Part shown: positions 37,800 through 50,883 of the stretch, piece after piece | How positions within the stretch are numbered: the stretch's first letter is position 1 | How the letters are laid out: each line of letters opens with the position of its first letter | Assembly (NCBI GenBank): GCA_026874595.1 | Contig: CM049320.1 | Location: 5,955,464-6,019,463, forward strand | Source of the DNA: Sipunculus nudus | Lineage: Eukaryota; Annelida; Sipuncula; Golfingiida; Sipunculidae | DNA: 64,000 bases | Direction of reading: 5' to 3' | Program-made: the position numbers and the translations under genes | Notes under the pieces: model-generated | Told to the model about the DNA's origin: nothing | The model's input: only the letters and a program-made list of their open reading frames with translations | The model's database searches: none

Positions 37800-38135
37800 G
37801 GATGGATGCCACGCAAAAACGATTGCAGGTGGCGCCACCAGTTTTAAGTACGAGATAGAAGTATCCAAGAGCTATGACAATGCAAAATACATTTAGACAT
37901 GTGCTATTATCACTAAGACGCACATATGGCAAAAGGAAGTATGCCACGCGAAAACGGTTGCCGATGGCGCAAACATGCAGTCTTGAGTTAAAGGTGGAGG
38001 AATCCAAGGTCAGTCATGGACATGCACAGTTTCAGCCCAAAACATTAAACCACTCCTGAGATAAGAGCTATTTTCACAATGATGCAAAGGTGGACACTGC
38101 GCGCAAAAGGATTACAGGTGGCGCCACTAATATTT
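37800..38135 (+). repeat. Three diverged tandem units with TGGCGCCA
   Basis: Similar ~33 nt cores at about 37804, 37939 and 38092 (gatgccacgcaaaaacgatt then gcaggtggcgcca; tatgccacgcgaaaacggtt; ctgcgcgcaaaaggattaca). Spacing is 135 and 153 bp. Unknown nature. Confidence 0.45.
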
Positions 38136-39289
38136 GGTAGCCACCAGTTTACATGTGACCCGATAAAAGTCGGGTTTCAGAAAGATCGGTCCTGGGTTTT
38201 CAAAGGAGTTCTCTGGAAACGAACACGACAGCGGTGGCGGCGGAGCTCGGCTGAAAACATAGCCTCCGTAAAACTCTGTTTTTCGAATACAATTACCTGT
38301 AGCCTCGCGTGGCCTACGTCAAATATATAAGATATGAAGTATTCAGTAGACGATCCCTGGTCCTGCCGGCTGATCTATATGGAACAACAACACGACCGCA
38401 CGGCGACTGAAGTCTGCCACTTCTCAAAATTTTCTTAAAGATTATTGACAAATATTACCGTTTGATCCGAGGCCTCTTTTCATCTGTCTACCAGGCCAAA
38501 CGGTCCCTTATTAATATACATTGCGGGCAAAAGGAGTATGTATTCTTTGGATCAAAGGTTACCCAAACCACATTTTGTTGCTAGTGGTATCATATCTCAT
38601 TTTTGGCCCTGTGCCAGCAACCACTATTTGTTTGTTCTTCTCGATATTTTTTTCTCGATTCTTTTTTTGTAGGCAAACTATTTTTAATTTTCGTTCCATC
38701 AAAGTTCACAGCTGTGGGGTAATTGTTTGAAATACAGACAGACATCGGACAAGCGGATTGGGGAAAATTGAGAAAAAGATAAATAACACATTTCAGAAAA
38801 CATCCAAGGTATAAGAGGTATCAGTTAATTAAGAGAGACAGAGAGATAGAGAGAGCAGACAGAAGGTAGAGAGTTTAAGAATAGAACTTAAGCTGTCCAT
38901 AACGAACGGCATGCAGTTACTCTACTAAACTACTCCATGTCTATATGTTCTCTATACCTAAATGCTGAAAGACGAGTTACCGAAGTTCACATTGACTTAA
39001 GGCTCTCGCTTCTTTCATTTAGATCATTCTGTCAATGTGCGTCTTGTCTGTCGGAACTTTTCAGTTCCCAAACAAAATTAACTTTAGAAGATTTGATTTT
39101 GAGTCACACACTGCAAGTATACAAAATTCGGGTTTTAGCATGCTTTCAGCGTTCATGGCGAGCAATCTCTCCCATAACGATAGTCCTTTGTTTGTAAAGA
39201 AGCCGACCCGTTTATTTCATGCCTATAATGGCTTAAATCGAACTAATTCTGACCACCGTGGCTTAATTAGTGCTGTTTTATTAGAAGCA

Positions 39290-39360
39290 GTAGTAACAGT
39301 AGAAGTAGCAGTTGAAGTAGTAGTAGTAGCAGTACTAGAAGTAGCAGCAGTAGTTTTGCC
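39290..39360 (+). repeat. AGTAGCAGT trinucleotide tract
   Basis: Degenerate AGT/GTA/GCA triplets. Confidence 0.7.
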
Positions 39361-39483
39361 ATTATTATTATATTGTTCCATCTATTATTTTGTTGTTCTT
39401 TCTCTTTATTTTCATATTATTGTAATCAGCAATAGCAGTAGATGTAGCAACAGTTTGAGTAATTTCCTGACAAAAGTGTAAGA

Positions 39484-39650
39484 CGTAATCTGGTGGTCAA
39501 GGCGATAGACCTGGGAGCGGATGGTCCGTTGTTCGATTCCAGGCACATCCTCCCGACTTCAGCCTCAGATATTCTGTCTAATTCCTTGAATATGTCATGA
39601 ATCTGGGATTATCCCTTTGTTCAGAGGATATATGTTATGTGTGCATAACT
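39484..39650 (+). mobile_element. tRNA-derived SINE
   Basis: ATCTGGTGGTCAAGGCGATA (A-box-like), GTTGTTCGATTCCAGGCAC (B-box-like), and a ~90 bp body. A single copy in the window. Confidence 0.5.
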
Positions 39651-40585
39651 ATTTTTATTAATAAGTTCCTAGGAATCTATGCATACGAAACAACGCACTG
39701 CGACGGCGCCTGCTCCTCGCCGTCTTGCAGAATGCATTATCCAGGTTGTAACCTCAATTCGGTCTGATCCTTTTTTTTGTTAAAACTGGTTGTCATTTTT
39801 TTTGGGTCTACGGCATAATCTATCAGATTATAAAACAAAACTACGAGAGGCTTGTTTGATCCTTACGGAATGGCAATCTTTCCTTTTCAATATACTCCTT
39901 GTGACCAACAGGTCATTGCATTGACCTCTCCGTTAAAGGCAGATCTGGCTTGATCACTCACGTGACCCTTTATGTCAGAGTTAAAACATGGCACACCACA
40001 ATAAATCAGCATCATGATACTATAGAATTTAATTAGTCACTTTAGACTTGCAGATTATATCGGATAAGCTAAGAACCTAAACATACCTACACACATAATG
40101 TACCGGGCCAATAGGCATAAATGGATGAATAGCTTTTTAAATTCCAGCTAACACCCACATAAAAATTAAAAGTGAACAAAAACAAAAAAGTAAAACAAAA
40201 GAATGCTTTAGCGTGACTAGGAAACCACAGTATGAATTTTGACTCGGTTACACTGTGAACTAGTGATCCTGAAAATGGTGGGTTTACATTACTATCTAAA
40301 CATCTCATGTTAACAGGTGCGCTGAATTTTTCGTGGAATAAAAAAACGTACAGCTTTTATGGCTGACTGCTTTTTCCCCTTATTTTTTTTTTTGGAGACC
40401 TCAGTTAATCATGCCCTTATCTTTCACCATCTTTGTCGATGCCTAAAGGAGCGGGTGTCACCCTCACACAGCTAATATGCTAGATCGCCATCTTTTCACT
40501 TTTTTGTTTTTCCTTTTCCTTTGATCAACCACTGAAAAACTTAAATTTGGTAGACAGAGTGATGACGTTATGTATTTCAAGAAAA
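39651..40585. other. No feature recognised
   Basis: Unassigned DNA. Confidence 0.35.
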
Positions 40586-40589
40586 TATA

Positions 40590-41030
40590 CTTACAATAAC
40601 TTGTTCAAGTACAGTAATGCGAATTAAGTGTAATGTAAAAGTAATTGTAATCGATTATTTTTTCTTATCTTTTTTCTTATTTTTATTGTAGTCGACTGTT
40701 TTTGAAAAGTAATCGTTGGAACAATTACATTACTTTATTTAACACCTCATATGGTGTCTCTGATAGCTTTCCAGTTAAATACATTTAATCCATTCAATGA
40801 TTGCTTGTTCTGCCAAAATATTTGAAGACCCAGTTGTTGTTACTGTCATAATGTAAATAACCTATATGCACAAAAGTAATTGAAAAAAAAATTACTAATT
40901 ACTAAAAGAAGGAATTGTAATTGTTATTGAGGAGTTTTTTAAAGACAACAGTAATTGTAATTGTAATCAATTATTTCTTTAAAAGTAATTACATTTGCAT
41001 TTGATAACTTTAGACCAAACTCTAGTTACT
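40590..41030. repeat. GTAATTGTAAT-rich self-complementary element
   Basis: Degenerate AAAGTAATTGTAATCGATT-type repeats at both flanks (40625-40740 and 40875-41000) around a unique core. The flanks are partly complementary to each other. It probably is a non-autonomous DNA element. Confidence 0.4.
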
Positions 41031-41894
41031 GATTATTATATACTTATCATAACTCTGAGATAGAAAATTACTCAAGAGAGACGCATGCACACATCTGAAT
41101 ATATCATACGAAGTGATACAACACCACAGGAACGGAGCCAAAGAATAACAATACATTATACATGTACATCAAGTTTATATCTAACCACAGTATATATTGC
41201 TCCTGATAAAATTTCGATTTTCAAAATCGATAATTTAATAATCATTTCATAAAACTTGATATAGATGATTTCCGGTTCCCGTTCTTTACAAATTATTATC
41301 CACTGTGCAGTTTCATTTGAATTAACCATCGACAAGGGAGTTTCATTTAAGTTTCATTATTTAATAATTTAATATAATTTGTGTATAAAATTGTTACCGG
41401 GCAACAACAAATTAATATTAATTGGTTGTTTTGGAGAAGTAGTTCGAATGGTCCATAGTTTGGTCCCTGGCCTGCTCCGTTGGGGATTAATTTTACAAAC
41501 TTTTTACATTAACGGGGCGTCGTTATTTGACATGAAGTAATTTAACTGTCCGGGTGATATTTAGTTGAATTATCATTATTTGAATTTATAATGAACATTA
41601 ATGATGAAATATTAAGCAAGCTGAGGAAATAGTCCTACTCTTTTTGCTGAAATTTAATGGATTATGAGAAAGCCTCATGACTTTCATTCAAACGTAACAC
41701 TGTATAAAAGTATATTTATTTTTCATTACAATATGTTTTATTTATTTATTCCATTATTTTTCTGTTTATTTTATTTTCATTATAACTGAGCAGCTACATG
41801 AACTTCTTTTATGATAAATTTCAGATTCCAGTAAAGTAATCATAAAGGAAACTACATAATGTCAAAATAATTAATGATTGTATAATAAACTGTG

Positions 41895-42190
41895 GATAAT
41901 ATGCAGTTATTATCCCCTCTCAACAAAATTGCAGAAATGGCTATAGTAACGCCTCTGTTCGCGCGTCCATCCGTCTGTCCGTCCGTCCGTAATGGGCTTG
42001 TGAACCTATTTTACCCAAGCCGTTTGACCAAAACCTTTCATCTTTTACCCGCCCACAGATTTAGAACCCTTTCGAATTCACAGGTCAAAGGTCAAGGTCG
42101 AAAAGCTGCCCTTCTGATTTTCACACTGTTAGACACCAAGTATAATTATGGTTCCGTGGGAGGGGATGCTCCGCTTTGCGATGCCCTTGT
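41895..42190 (+). repeat. Dispersed repeat with CCGTCCGTC tract
   Basis: GTCCATCCGTCTGTCCGTCC, caggtcaaaggtcaaggtcg, and gggatgctccgctttgcgat. Repeat character is inferred from resemblance to common repeats of this style. Confidence 0.4.
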
Positions 42191-42686
42191 TATGTAAGTC
42201 GTTATTGCATAAATAATCCTAATCAGATAAGATGGAATTGCTGATACGCAATATTATGCAAAATTAGATTGAAATGAAATCCTGGAGTCTGTGCTAAATG
42301 ATTATTGATATTAATATTAATATTATTATTCTTGTTGTTGCTGCTGAAATGATGATAATTACGATAAATATAAGAAGTAGTAGTAGTAGTAGTAATACAC
42401 TAAGAACTAAAAATTTTATACAGAGATAATTTTTTTTCAGAGTCACTATCTTGTTCAAAATATTGACCGATTCTCAGAGAAAATGCTTTCAATTAAAAAT
42501 CTTTAAAAATCTCGTAATCAATAATGTATGTGTGTGTGTTAAATTTTAAATATGACAGCTCCATGTATCATTTTATCGTAAGTCACTTACATCATAATGC
42601 AATCGTATTTGTTTAGAGTTGTATAAAATGTATTACCCAACAGGACTCCATGGTAGGTCAGACAATCTTATCTGAATAGTTTGCCC

Positions 42687-42689
<3 letters not shown>

Positions 42690-42731
<42 letters not shown>
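42690..42731. repeat. (TA)n microsatellite
   Basis: Uninterrupted TA run. Confidence 0.95.
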
Positions 42732-42734
<3 letters not shown>

Positions 42735-42858
42735 TAACAGTAGTTGTTAAGGACAATTACTGGGGAAGTGGGCCGCACATACAGATCACGTCTCTCAGTC
42801 TCAGTCACAAACACAATCCGAAGCACAACATAGAATGTGCTATACAGGTTTAATGTGC

Positions 42859-43437
42859 TGGAAAGAGAAAAACTCATGACATTGAACTCTCCAGTTCAAT
42901 AGTTGCCTGCCAAGTCATATATACAACAAAAACGGCGACAAATGTACAATAGGAAATATACACAGAATATACTCAGTTTTCAGAATTTACAGTCAACATT
43001 CGCTAACACAATGTGCGGCACTTACAATGTGTTTACACATTGAGAACATTATTACTGGATGACCACCTTTGGTCATTAATAAATCAAACTTTCTGACCAC
43101 ATTTAGCAAAACAAGCGTGTAATTATAACTATGATGATATTAGCATTATTATGAAAATATAATGACTGACATACTCTAATGAATAGTATACGATATTACA
43201 GACGACCACATTTGGCCATAGAATAGTTTTATAGTCACCTTTAGATTACCTTTTGGACCACATTTAGCAATATAGTATGTGTATGATAACATTACCGTTA
43301 TGACAATATATTGACTGACCTACTCTAGTGAATATGACATTGACACACTTATTCAGGAAATACACTGAACATTACGTACCTGGAAAGAGAAAAACACATG
43401 ACATTGAACTCCCGCGTTCAATAGTTGCCTGCCAAGT
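42859..43437. repeat. 57 bp direct repeats bracketing a ~160 bp tandem repeat
   Basis: 42859-42915 and 43381-43437 (TGGAAAGAGAAAAAC ... TTCAATAGTTGCCTGCCAAGT) differ at a few positions only. Between them a unit starting GACCACATTTAGCAA recurs at about 43097 and 43257, with further partial echoes (GACCACATTTGGCCAT at about 43205). Confidence 0.75.
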
Positions 43438-43801
43438 GACGTTAATCGGGAAACTTGGCGGCAAAACCAGGTACACTATTTATATGCAAATGAACAATAT
43501 TACTAATAATTGATAAGTTCATCCAATGTATCACAAAAACGTATAAGCACTTGATAGTATTACCTACATTAAATATAACGCTTACTACTACATTATATAT
43601 AATTATACCTTGATATTGCAGACAAATCATAAACTGAAGGAAATTAATTAAATGGTCAAAGGTGACAACCCAGGTGCTTTGCTCCGAGGTGGATTACAGC
43701 TTTGGCGCGCTGCTGACAAATAATACAACACTGTGTACACTCTTGCACGTACACAGGCCACAACAAATAAATAACAACCGAAACTGACGGCAGTATACCC
43801 G

Positions 43802-43802
43802 G

Positions 43803-43874
<72 letters not shown>
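43802..43874. repeat. (CA)n(TA)n compound microsatellite
   Basis: CA tract passing directly into TA tract. Confidence 0.95.
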
Positions 43875-43876
<2 letters not shown>

Positions 43877-44706
43877 TGGGCTCATATCATACGGTTTCAT
43901 CTGAATCTCAGGAGTTTTGTGTGCCTAGTCAGATCATTTAGATTAGATATGTCATAGATTTCGACCATGCATTCAGCAGAGTCGCTGTTGTAACCAAGGT
44001 TTATGTACTTCTACCCCCGCCATCTATTAAGGTTTTACATTAAACCCTTGGTTACTTGCTGAATTTGTCTATTAACAACTTTACCCAAAATGTTAAACAC
44101 GGATTTGGTGGAGGGTTAGGGTCCTACCCAAGGAACTATAACATAAATTCCGGAGGTAATTTGGATGGCTATAATATATTTCAGTTCAAAAGATCCTATA
44201 TTACTTTTTTATTCTTTTGATATATAATTGGGATATAGGGCACTCTCCTTCCCAAGGCCGTGGGGAAGTTCCATTTAATGGTAGTAAGGGCCATATGTGT
44301 TGTATAGGCCTAACTTATATGTTAAACGTGTCAGTAAACATCGATATTGTGCCGAACACAGGAAAGTTTGATACTGTGTCTGACAGAGGTATCCATGTAA
44401 TCTTAGACTATAGTCTTAATTAATAGTTTGGCTATCATTTATGTAATACTAAACCTCCGAACTATCATTTAAGAAAAATTCTGGAACCAGAGACTACAAG
44501 AACTCAATCCTAAATATAAAAAAATAAAAACATAAAATCGTCGTTTATTTACAAACAATGAATTTATAAACAAGGTATATGTATGTATGTGTGTCGATCT
44601 TAATGTGTAGAAATATATATCAATCTGAGTCATAATATTAATTTTTTTTTATATATCTGATAAATTAATAACACTTTGTAGAAAATAATACTGGCATCAC
44701 CTTAAA

Positions 44707-44756
<50 letters not shown>

Positions 44757-44758
44757 CA
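44707..44758. repeat. (TA)n(GT)n(TA)n microsatellite
   Basis: TA, GT, TA blocks. Confidence 0.9.
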
Positions 44759-45632
44759 TAGTCTTTGGGTACTGGTATTGGCAGTGAAAAGTGTTCTCTG
44801 TAAATTCAAAGATAAAAAAATTGCTTCACAGCAACAAATGATACAGAAATGATTATGAATGACTCGGCAGGTTGATGTGTCACAGAGATCAATTCTCGGT
44901 CAAAGGAGTTAACCCCATTCCTTTATTTATAGAAACAATGTTTTCCATCATCTTTACGTTTCATAAGATTCGCTCTTGTTCACTTTAAATCAGGACCTGT
45001 CGACCGTTTTCGCCTGGGGGTCAGTGATGCTGGGCCGCAAGGGAACCATGGGAAAGGCCCCGCAAGCTTGACATTGGCCTCGTTCTGGGTAACCGAGGGG
45101 CAAGGCGTCATGTGATACACTGATAGAAACAAATGTAGCAATGCTTACTTTTTACATGAACGTTTATTTATCATGATTTGTTACCAGCAGCTGCTATTGG
45201 GTCTCTTTTGATACAATTTGGCTCCCAACCATGTAAAGCATAGCGGACAAATTGCTTCATGCGAATACCTGTCAAGCACCTGTCCAGATACAATAAAACT
45301 GTAATGCAATTATCTTACCGGCGGGCCCGCGTGTTATCTATAATGCATGATACATAACAGTGTATAAAAACCTCGATGGCCATATCAGAAATGGTGAAAC
45401 CTTTTAGATTCCTACTGTCTGCCGATATTGACCACACTAAGACCTCATATTGATAAAAGCTATCCATTTGTTAGGTTTTAATCTGAGTGGGCGTCCGAGA
45501 ACAGAAAACCATTAGGAAGAAATCAGACAGATTGAATACCTAGCTCACTCTTCCCAATAACGACGAAAGGTGCTCAGCAAAAATGACTGGAACAATGCCA
45601 GGCATGTAGGGTTTTTACTGAGGAACGCATTT

Positions 45633-45633
<1 letters not shown>

Positions 45634-45703
<70 letters not shown>
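45634..45703. repeat. (CA)n(TA)n compound microsatellite
   Basis: Same CA-to-TA structure as 43802-43874. Confidence 0.95.
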
Positions 45704-45707
<4 letters not shown>

Positions 45708-47505
45708 CCAGCAGAGGTACACATGTTGGCTAAGTGCAAAAGCTCTATATTCTTCTTTTGCGATGGTTTAAGTGTAAGGTGAAATAGCCAGTATGTTGTC
45801 ACCAGAGGACGGTGACTTAGTTATGACTCAGGTTTGACCAGATGATTGCTTTGCTAATCATTGTATATGGGTATAGAGTATTATGTTAAGATATTAGCAT
45901 GGCATTGTTAGTGAGTGACAACACATGTTTAGTTTTATATCAGTTTCAAAGCAGTTTAGTAGTATGAAGGCACACCGGCCTCTTTTTGATGTTACTTTCA
46001 AGGCAACTTAACTCCATGTAGGACGACTTTGTTTAGCGGTCTCCATAGTAACTATACCATCTGGTATAGACATCAAAGCATCAACACGTGTTTAGGTTAA
46101 TTTTATCACGGTTTCATGTGTATTATAGACATTAAACGTAGATGGAAGTGGTAATTGGACAATCAGTTAGACGGAGTTGTGATGTCAGCAGGGCTAGTGG
46201 GTACCAAGAATTCTAGAAAAGTGTTTAAGCAGCGCGCCAGTTTGGGTGTAGTCTGCTAGACGTGGCGATACAGCTGAGAGATGACGTCTATCTGTGGTGA
46301 CAGTCAGTGTCTGGGGAAGATCGTTTTGTCTTCTCTGTAAAGGACTTCAGAGATAGCGTCGTTTTATGCCGAAGGACTGGCATTCTGTCGATGTGATACC
46401 CTTGTTGGGTGCTTCCTGGAACAGAACTAGAGCTGTATTGAGAAGCGAAACTACGTAGTGCTGGGTGATTCCAGTAAACTTCAGCTGTGGGAGCCTTTGA
46501 CTCTAGGCTCAACAAGAACATTCTTCGCGCTGTGCAAAAACATTGAATACGTACGTTAAAACGGATATACTGCTGCGAGAAACAGTTGTGAGAAGGAGCC
46601 ACTTACACCCTTGTGCGCGTGTACTGGTACCAGAACATCTCTGGACCACTTGAGGACATCAGTCATGTGACCAGGTTAATTGTCATCAAGGACTGTACCC
46701 TGTGTAGTAATGTAATGTAACGGACTCGGTGTTTTATTGTGCATTTCTTCACTGATTATTGGTGGAACGCCTCACAGAGATATACAAGTAACTTCTTTCC
46801 TTGTTATTACATTTTGTTTCCTACGGAGCCCGGGAGACGACATGGTGAAAAATATTTATTAACCCCCAGCGGTGTGACATATGTGAACGGAGACTAAAGG
46901 CAAATATATATCCTTTGTTCTTTTACATGCACGTTCGAACCGACAAGTCACTGACTCTGTCAAATTCGGTAAAAAATAATACTCTAAAGAAATGAGAAAA
47001 GGATGGGAGTTGATTTATGTTTATCCATGTCATCAGCTGTTAACGTATGCCACGTGGATGACCTATCAGTATAGCGGTAAAAAGATTATAGGTCTGGATT
47101 TTTATACATTTAAACAGTTTTTCGGGCGTTTTGATTTAAATATGCCAGCATTTGTTTCTGACCGTATGCATGAAAAGGCTTCACCAATCAAGTGTCTTGT
47201 TCACCCCTGAACACGCCTCACTACCTTAAACCGGCTCCTCTGTCCTAAAAAAAGCCTAGCTTCACGAAGGTCATACTAAAAACTGTTAGAATTCGTATTT
47301 GTTTATTTTTAATGTTTCTTTCTACTCAGGCCTGCCATGTTAACGAAAAAAAAATTAATAAAAATGTATAAAATTGTCATGAATACATATACTATTAAAA
47401 TGAACACTACATTTTGGAGTAAATATGGATTTAAAATGACTAATAAACTATGACAATTTGACACCTAGAAAAAATGAATAAATGAGTGTTTCAAAGGTCC
47501 GTTTG
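45704..47505. other. No gene recognised
   Basis: GC-richer than average around 46000-46800 but no protein similarity seen. Holds the 42 bp header copy (46822-46863). Confidence 0.35.
46822..46863. repeat. Exact second copy of the 42 bp header
   Basis: Identical over 42 bp to 1470-1511 (starts TACGGAGCCCGGGAGACGAC, ends ATTTATTAAC). Here it is not followed by the palindromic array but by acccccagcggtgtgac. Confidence 0.85.
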
Positions 47506-47741
47506 CAGGGGCGGATACGTCATTTGAGAATAAGGGGCGCAGAGGGAGGAGGGTAATGGAGGGTGTTAACCCACTCATTTTGTGTTTGAAAAGTTAGGCC
47601 GCAGTGGCAAAAATTGGGGCAAATTAAATGTATATGATTCCAATTCTTGTTCTGTGTTTCGATATAGAGCTCTTATTATTCTATTCTTCGGAATTTATTA
47701 TTTAAATTAGGGGGGGGCTTGTCCTCCTAAATCCGCCCCTA
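47506..47741. mobile_element. hAT-like MITE, 236 bp
   Basis: The inverted ends AGGGGCGGAT (47507-47516) and ATCCGCCCCT (47731-47740) are perfect over 10 bp and of the CAGGGGCGGAT type common among hAT MITEs. No matching 8 bp target duplication remains. Confidence 0.55.
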
Positions 47742-48106
47742 ATTTGAATATATGTTCACATATCGCCATATTTTAAGAAATGAACAGTAGATCTGGTGGA
47801 TTGTTTGGATAAAAATCACTGCTTGAAGTAAAAGGATACTCTATGACTGTAGACATGCAGGTCACATAATGATGTATACAACTTCTCCTTTGGATGTGCA
47901 GCTAACCTACTAAATGTTCATTTTTGTATTTTATCCAGTTTCTTCAGTTTTAAATATTTTTTTTCTTTTCGGTCACAAAATAAACAAATATTTCGCGTAA
48001 ACGAGGTTTAGATATGCAGGGTAATGACGTGAAAATTAGCTGCAAGGGAAATCCCTCACCCTCACTCGTAGCACTGATGTACATTGTACCCGGCCTCCTT
48101 TTGTTT

Positions 48107-48506
48107 CTATACCTGCGGATACACCTGGGAACGAGAAGTCTGCATTCTAAGAAATGCAGGCCTCGCCATGTCGCGGGTCACTCTTGTGGGATACTCTCGA
48201 TGATTGGTCCAGAGCAGCGGTGCCATAATAGAGCGGGGTACCAGTCTAAAATCGTGTTTGCTTTCACTTATTCGGCCTAGCTTCTTTTGTGCATGAGTGA
48301 CTGTACATTTGTGAATTATCCCTTGATGACGTTCCTGAATCCGGATAATGTACCGGATCCACACCAAAATCTTCATTGTCTCTTTCCCGAAATACTCTGA
48401 AAATGTCATGAGATTCCAGTCATGATTTTGTGAGTTATGTTTGTGAACAAACACACAAACATACACACAAACGGGAATAACCTCCTGGCGGAGGCAATGA
48501 ATATCA
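48107..48506 (-). repeat. Full-length copy of dispersed repeat R1
   Basis: On the minus strand: cctccgccaggaggttattc, GT-rich stretch, TTGGTGTGGATCCGGTACAT, gattcaggaacgtcatcaa, GGCCGAATAAGTGAAAGC, and the end cttagaatgcagacttctcg. It gives the most complete version of the family. The long open frame through it is an artefact. Confidence 0.7.
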
Positions 48507-50360
48507 GTACTGTTGTCGTATATTATGAAAGCGTTTAGGACTGAAGCCACCGGCTTAGGTGTGCGTACTTTATGCTGGAAAACTTCACTCCTGTTATCAT
48601 AATTAAGTAAAACATGTGACAATATTGAACAGTAGTCGAGATATACCATTATTTAAAAAAAAATATCGTTTGGTGCCATCTGAAGATTTGATAAATGGAT
48701 ACATTTAGCGTGCCTCTATTGCATTTTTATTCTCAATAAGTCTATGGAAATAGATGCCAGTGACAAGTTAGTAATAAGCACGCTGATAGTATGTGCTTCT
48801 TAATTAACATCCAAAGATGTATTGCGTAATTGATGTCCGGGTTGGATTAAGTGTCACATATTTATTTCTCTTTAGTGTGTTTTCCCGTGGAATTTTAGTG
48901 CCATGCCACCGTCCATCTTCTCTGTAAAAATCTACGAGATGTATATATTTTGGAGAGAGCTCGTTCACTGTCCCTGAATAATGGAAAAAGGTGATGCTCT
49001 ACATGCAAGTGGGCCGCATTGCTCTTGGAGTTATTCAGCCTGCTCTTTCCAATATATGAGGAAGCTGAGTTACATATGGTTGTCTCTTTCATCTCCGAGT
49101 GCTTCTCTTGTGTTACAGTCTGTCCGCCCTTACGTCTGTCCACACGAGATTTTTTAATTAGTAGATTAATTTCAAATAACAATAGAACCTGTCTTAAAGA
49201 CTACATGTCTGCTAAGACCACCTGAATATTATAACAACCCTCGAGTGAACCAATCGCATTCACATTGTTAAAACTGACCTGTGTGAAAAGACAACCTGTG
49301 AATTAAGTTTGAGTCGTGTATATAACTCACTGTGGTGTCCGCAGTCAAATAGGTAACAAAACAAAACATTTGATAATTATATCCAACGTCCGATGGGCTT
49401 CCCTCGGTTAAACCAGTTGTATAATATCTAAATAAAGCGTCCATGACTGATAAGTAAGGGCAATGCTTATAATGGTCATGTATAAAATTGTTTGAGAAAT
49501 ATTTTCTGCTGGAAACAAAGCCTCTGGCCCTGTAGGACTGTCTGCAACGAGGTTTTGCAAATGAAGGACTTAATTACATCATAAGCTATAATGTTAAACA
49601 AGTACCGTGATTAACAAAGAGAGGGTAAAGGTTAACCTCGTGTTTCATAACCAATCTGTTAAAATTGTCTTTGAACGAAGAGAAGACTTTGTCACAGGAT
49701 ATTTGTCAAGTAAGAAATAGAATCGCTTTGGGAAACCGCGATGGCGCGAACGACATTTATGATTGTATATTAAATTTGGTCTCCCCAGAAAACAGAACAA
49801 CAATATAATAAAGAGAGAAAATTTATTTGACAGACGCCGTTTATTTCATTAATCATGATGGCCTAAGCGAATATGATTCATTTTTATGTATTCAACACGA
49901 ATTTTGATTGTATCCGAAAAATTATTCAGTTTTTACTTGCCCTTGCGGTATATATTCATACACTTATTTCTCATAATAGAAAGTAAGTAAACATTGATTT
50001 AATTTCTGTTTCACTGGTCGTAATCGTTGGCGTTTTATGAAGTCAGACACGATTGTTGCACATCATTCATCCTACAAAGTGAGGCAAATTGGAAAAGCGG
50101 ACCCGCCATATTGACATAATTTGTTATGTAAAATCGGAATTTATTATCTTATTCATAGTGAAAATTGAAAAAGGATTGACTAAACGAAAGGCTCCCCTTT
50201 TATACTGGGGCACAAAAAATAGTTAACAGAAAAAATTGCGTGTAAATTAAATTGCAACCTTCAAAATCCAAATGAAGAGATAATATACCGCCTGTCAGCA
50301 AGGGTGCGTAGTTTATATAACTATGTATATATATAGACTTTAAGTTAGACTTTATCATAT
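48507..50360. other. No feature recognised
   Basis: Unassigned DNA. Confidence 0.35.
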
Positions 50361-50361
50361 T

Positions 50362-50371
50362 TCTCTCTCTG

Positions 50372-50453
<82 letters not shown>
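50362..50453. repeat. (CT)n(TA)n microsatellite, left flank of the TRIM
   Basis: CT tract passing into TA; the TRIM begins directly after it. Confidence 0.95.
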
Positions 50454-50457
<4 letters not shown>

Positions 50458-50611
50458 ACGGGGTGACATAAAAGCCGACCGAACTGTCTCGCCTGTGAAG
50501 CTTGCTTTTCTAGCGAAGCGGTTGGAACGCCGGACACGTGCGCCACCTACATGGGTTCAACTCCCGGACCTGCCCGATGTTTTCCCCTGAAAAAAATTTG
50601 TCTTTGTAACA
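50454..50611 (+). repeat. TRIM left terminal repeat with A-box/B-box motifs
   Basis: 158 bp. It contains TAGCGAAGCGG at about 50511-50521, which fits the RNA polymerase III A-box consensus TRGCNNAGYGG. A degraded B-box (GGTTCAACTCC) lies about 43 nt downstream. The right-hand copy has the opposite pattern, so the ancestor probably had both boxes intact. Confidence 0.65.
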
Positions 50612-50615
50612 AAAA

Positions 50616-50633
50616 TGGGGGCTCTTCCTACGT
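50616..50633 (+). promoter_or_regulatory. Putative primer-binding site (tRNA-Pro type)
   Basis: TGGGGGCTCTTCC starts 4 nt after the left terminal repeat. Known tRNA-Pro-primed elements begin TGGGGGCTCGTCC here, so 12 of 13 bases agree; the next five diverge. Confidence 0.6.
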
Positions 50634-50720
50634 GACGGTAATCTTTATGGCCCTGGAAATAAGCTCACCAAAGTGTGACACCTGGGATAATTAGTCTTGT
50701 TCTGATAGCAGAACGCTCTT

Positions 50721-50729
50721 AAGAGGGGG
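50721..50729 (+). promoter_or_regulatory. Putative polypurine tract
   Basis: AAGAGGGGG lies two bases before the right terminal repeat, where plus-strand priming would occur in an LTR retroelement. Confidence 0.6.
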
Positions 50730-50731
50730 TG

Positions 50732-50883
50732 TGTTACGGGGTGACATAAAAGCGGACCGAACTGTCTCGCTAGTGAAGCTTGCTTTTCTACCTAAGCGGT
50801 TGGAACGCCGGACATGTGCGCCACCGACAAGGGTTCGAATCCCGGATCGGCCCAGTATTTTCCCCCGAGCAATTTGTCTTTGT

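Noticed and set aside
39035-39481. 148-codon Val/Ala/Glu-rich frame
   Set aside because: Its C-terminal half is the AGT/GCA triplet tract and the rest has no similarity.
45893-46811. A 919 bp solo LTR (TGTTAAG ... TTATTACA)
   Set aside because: Ends start TG and finish CA, but there is no second copy, no clear target duplication and no primer site after it.
48107-48649. The longest minus-strand open frame (180 codons)
   Set aside because: It runs through a copy of dispersed repeat R1, whose motifs recur in other frames at other loci; no protein similarity.
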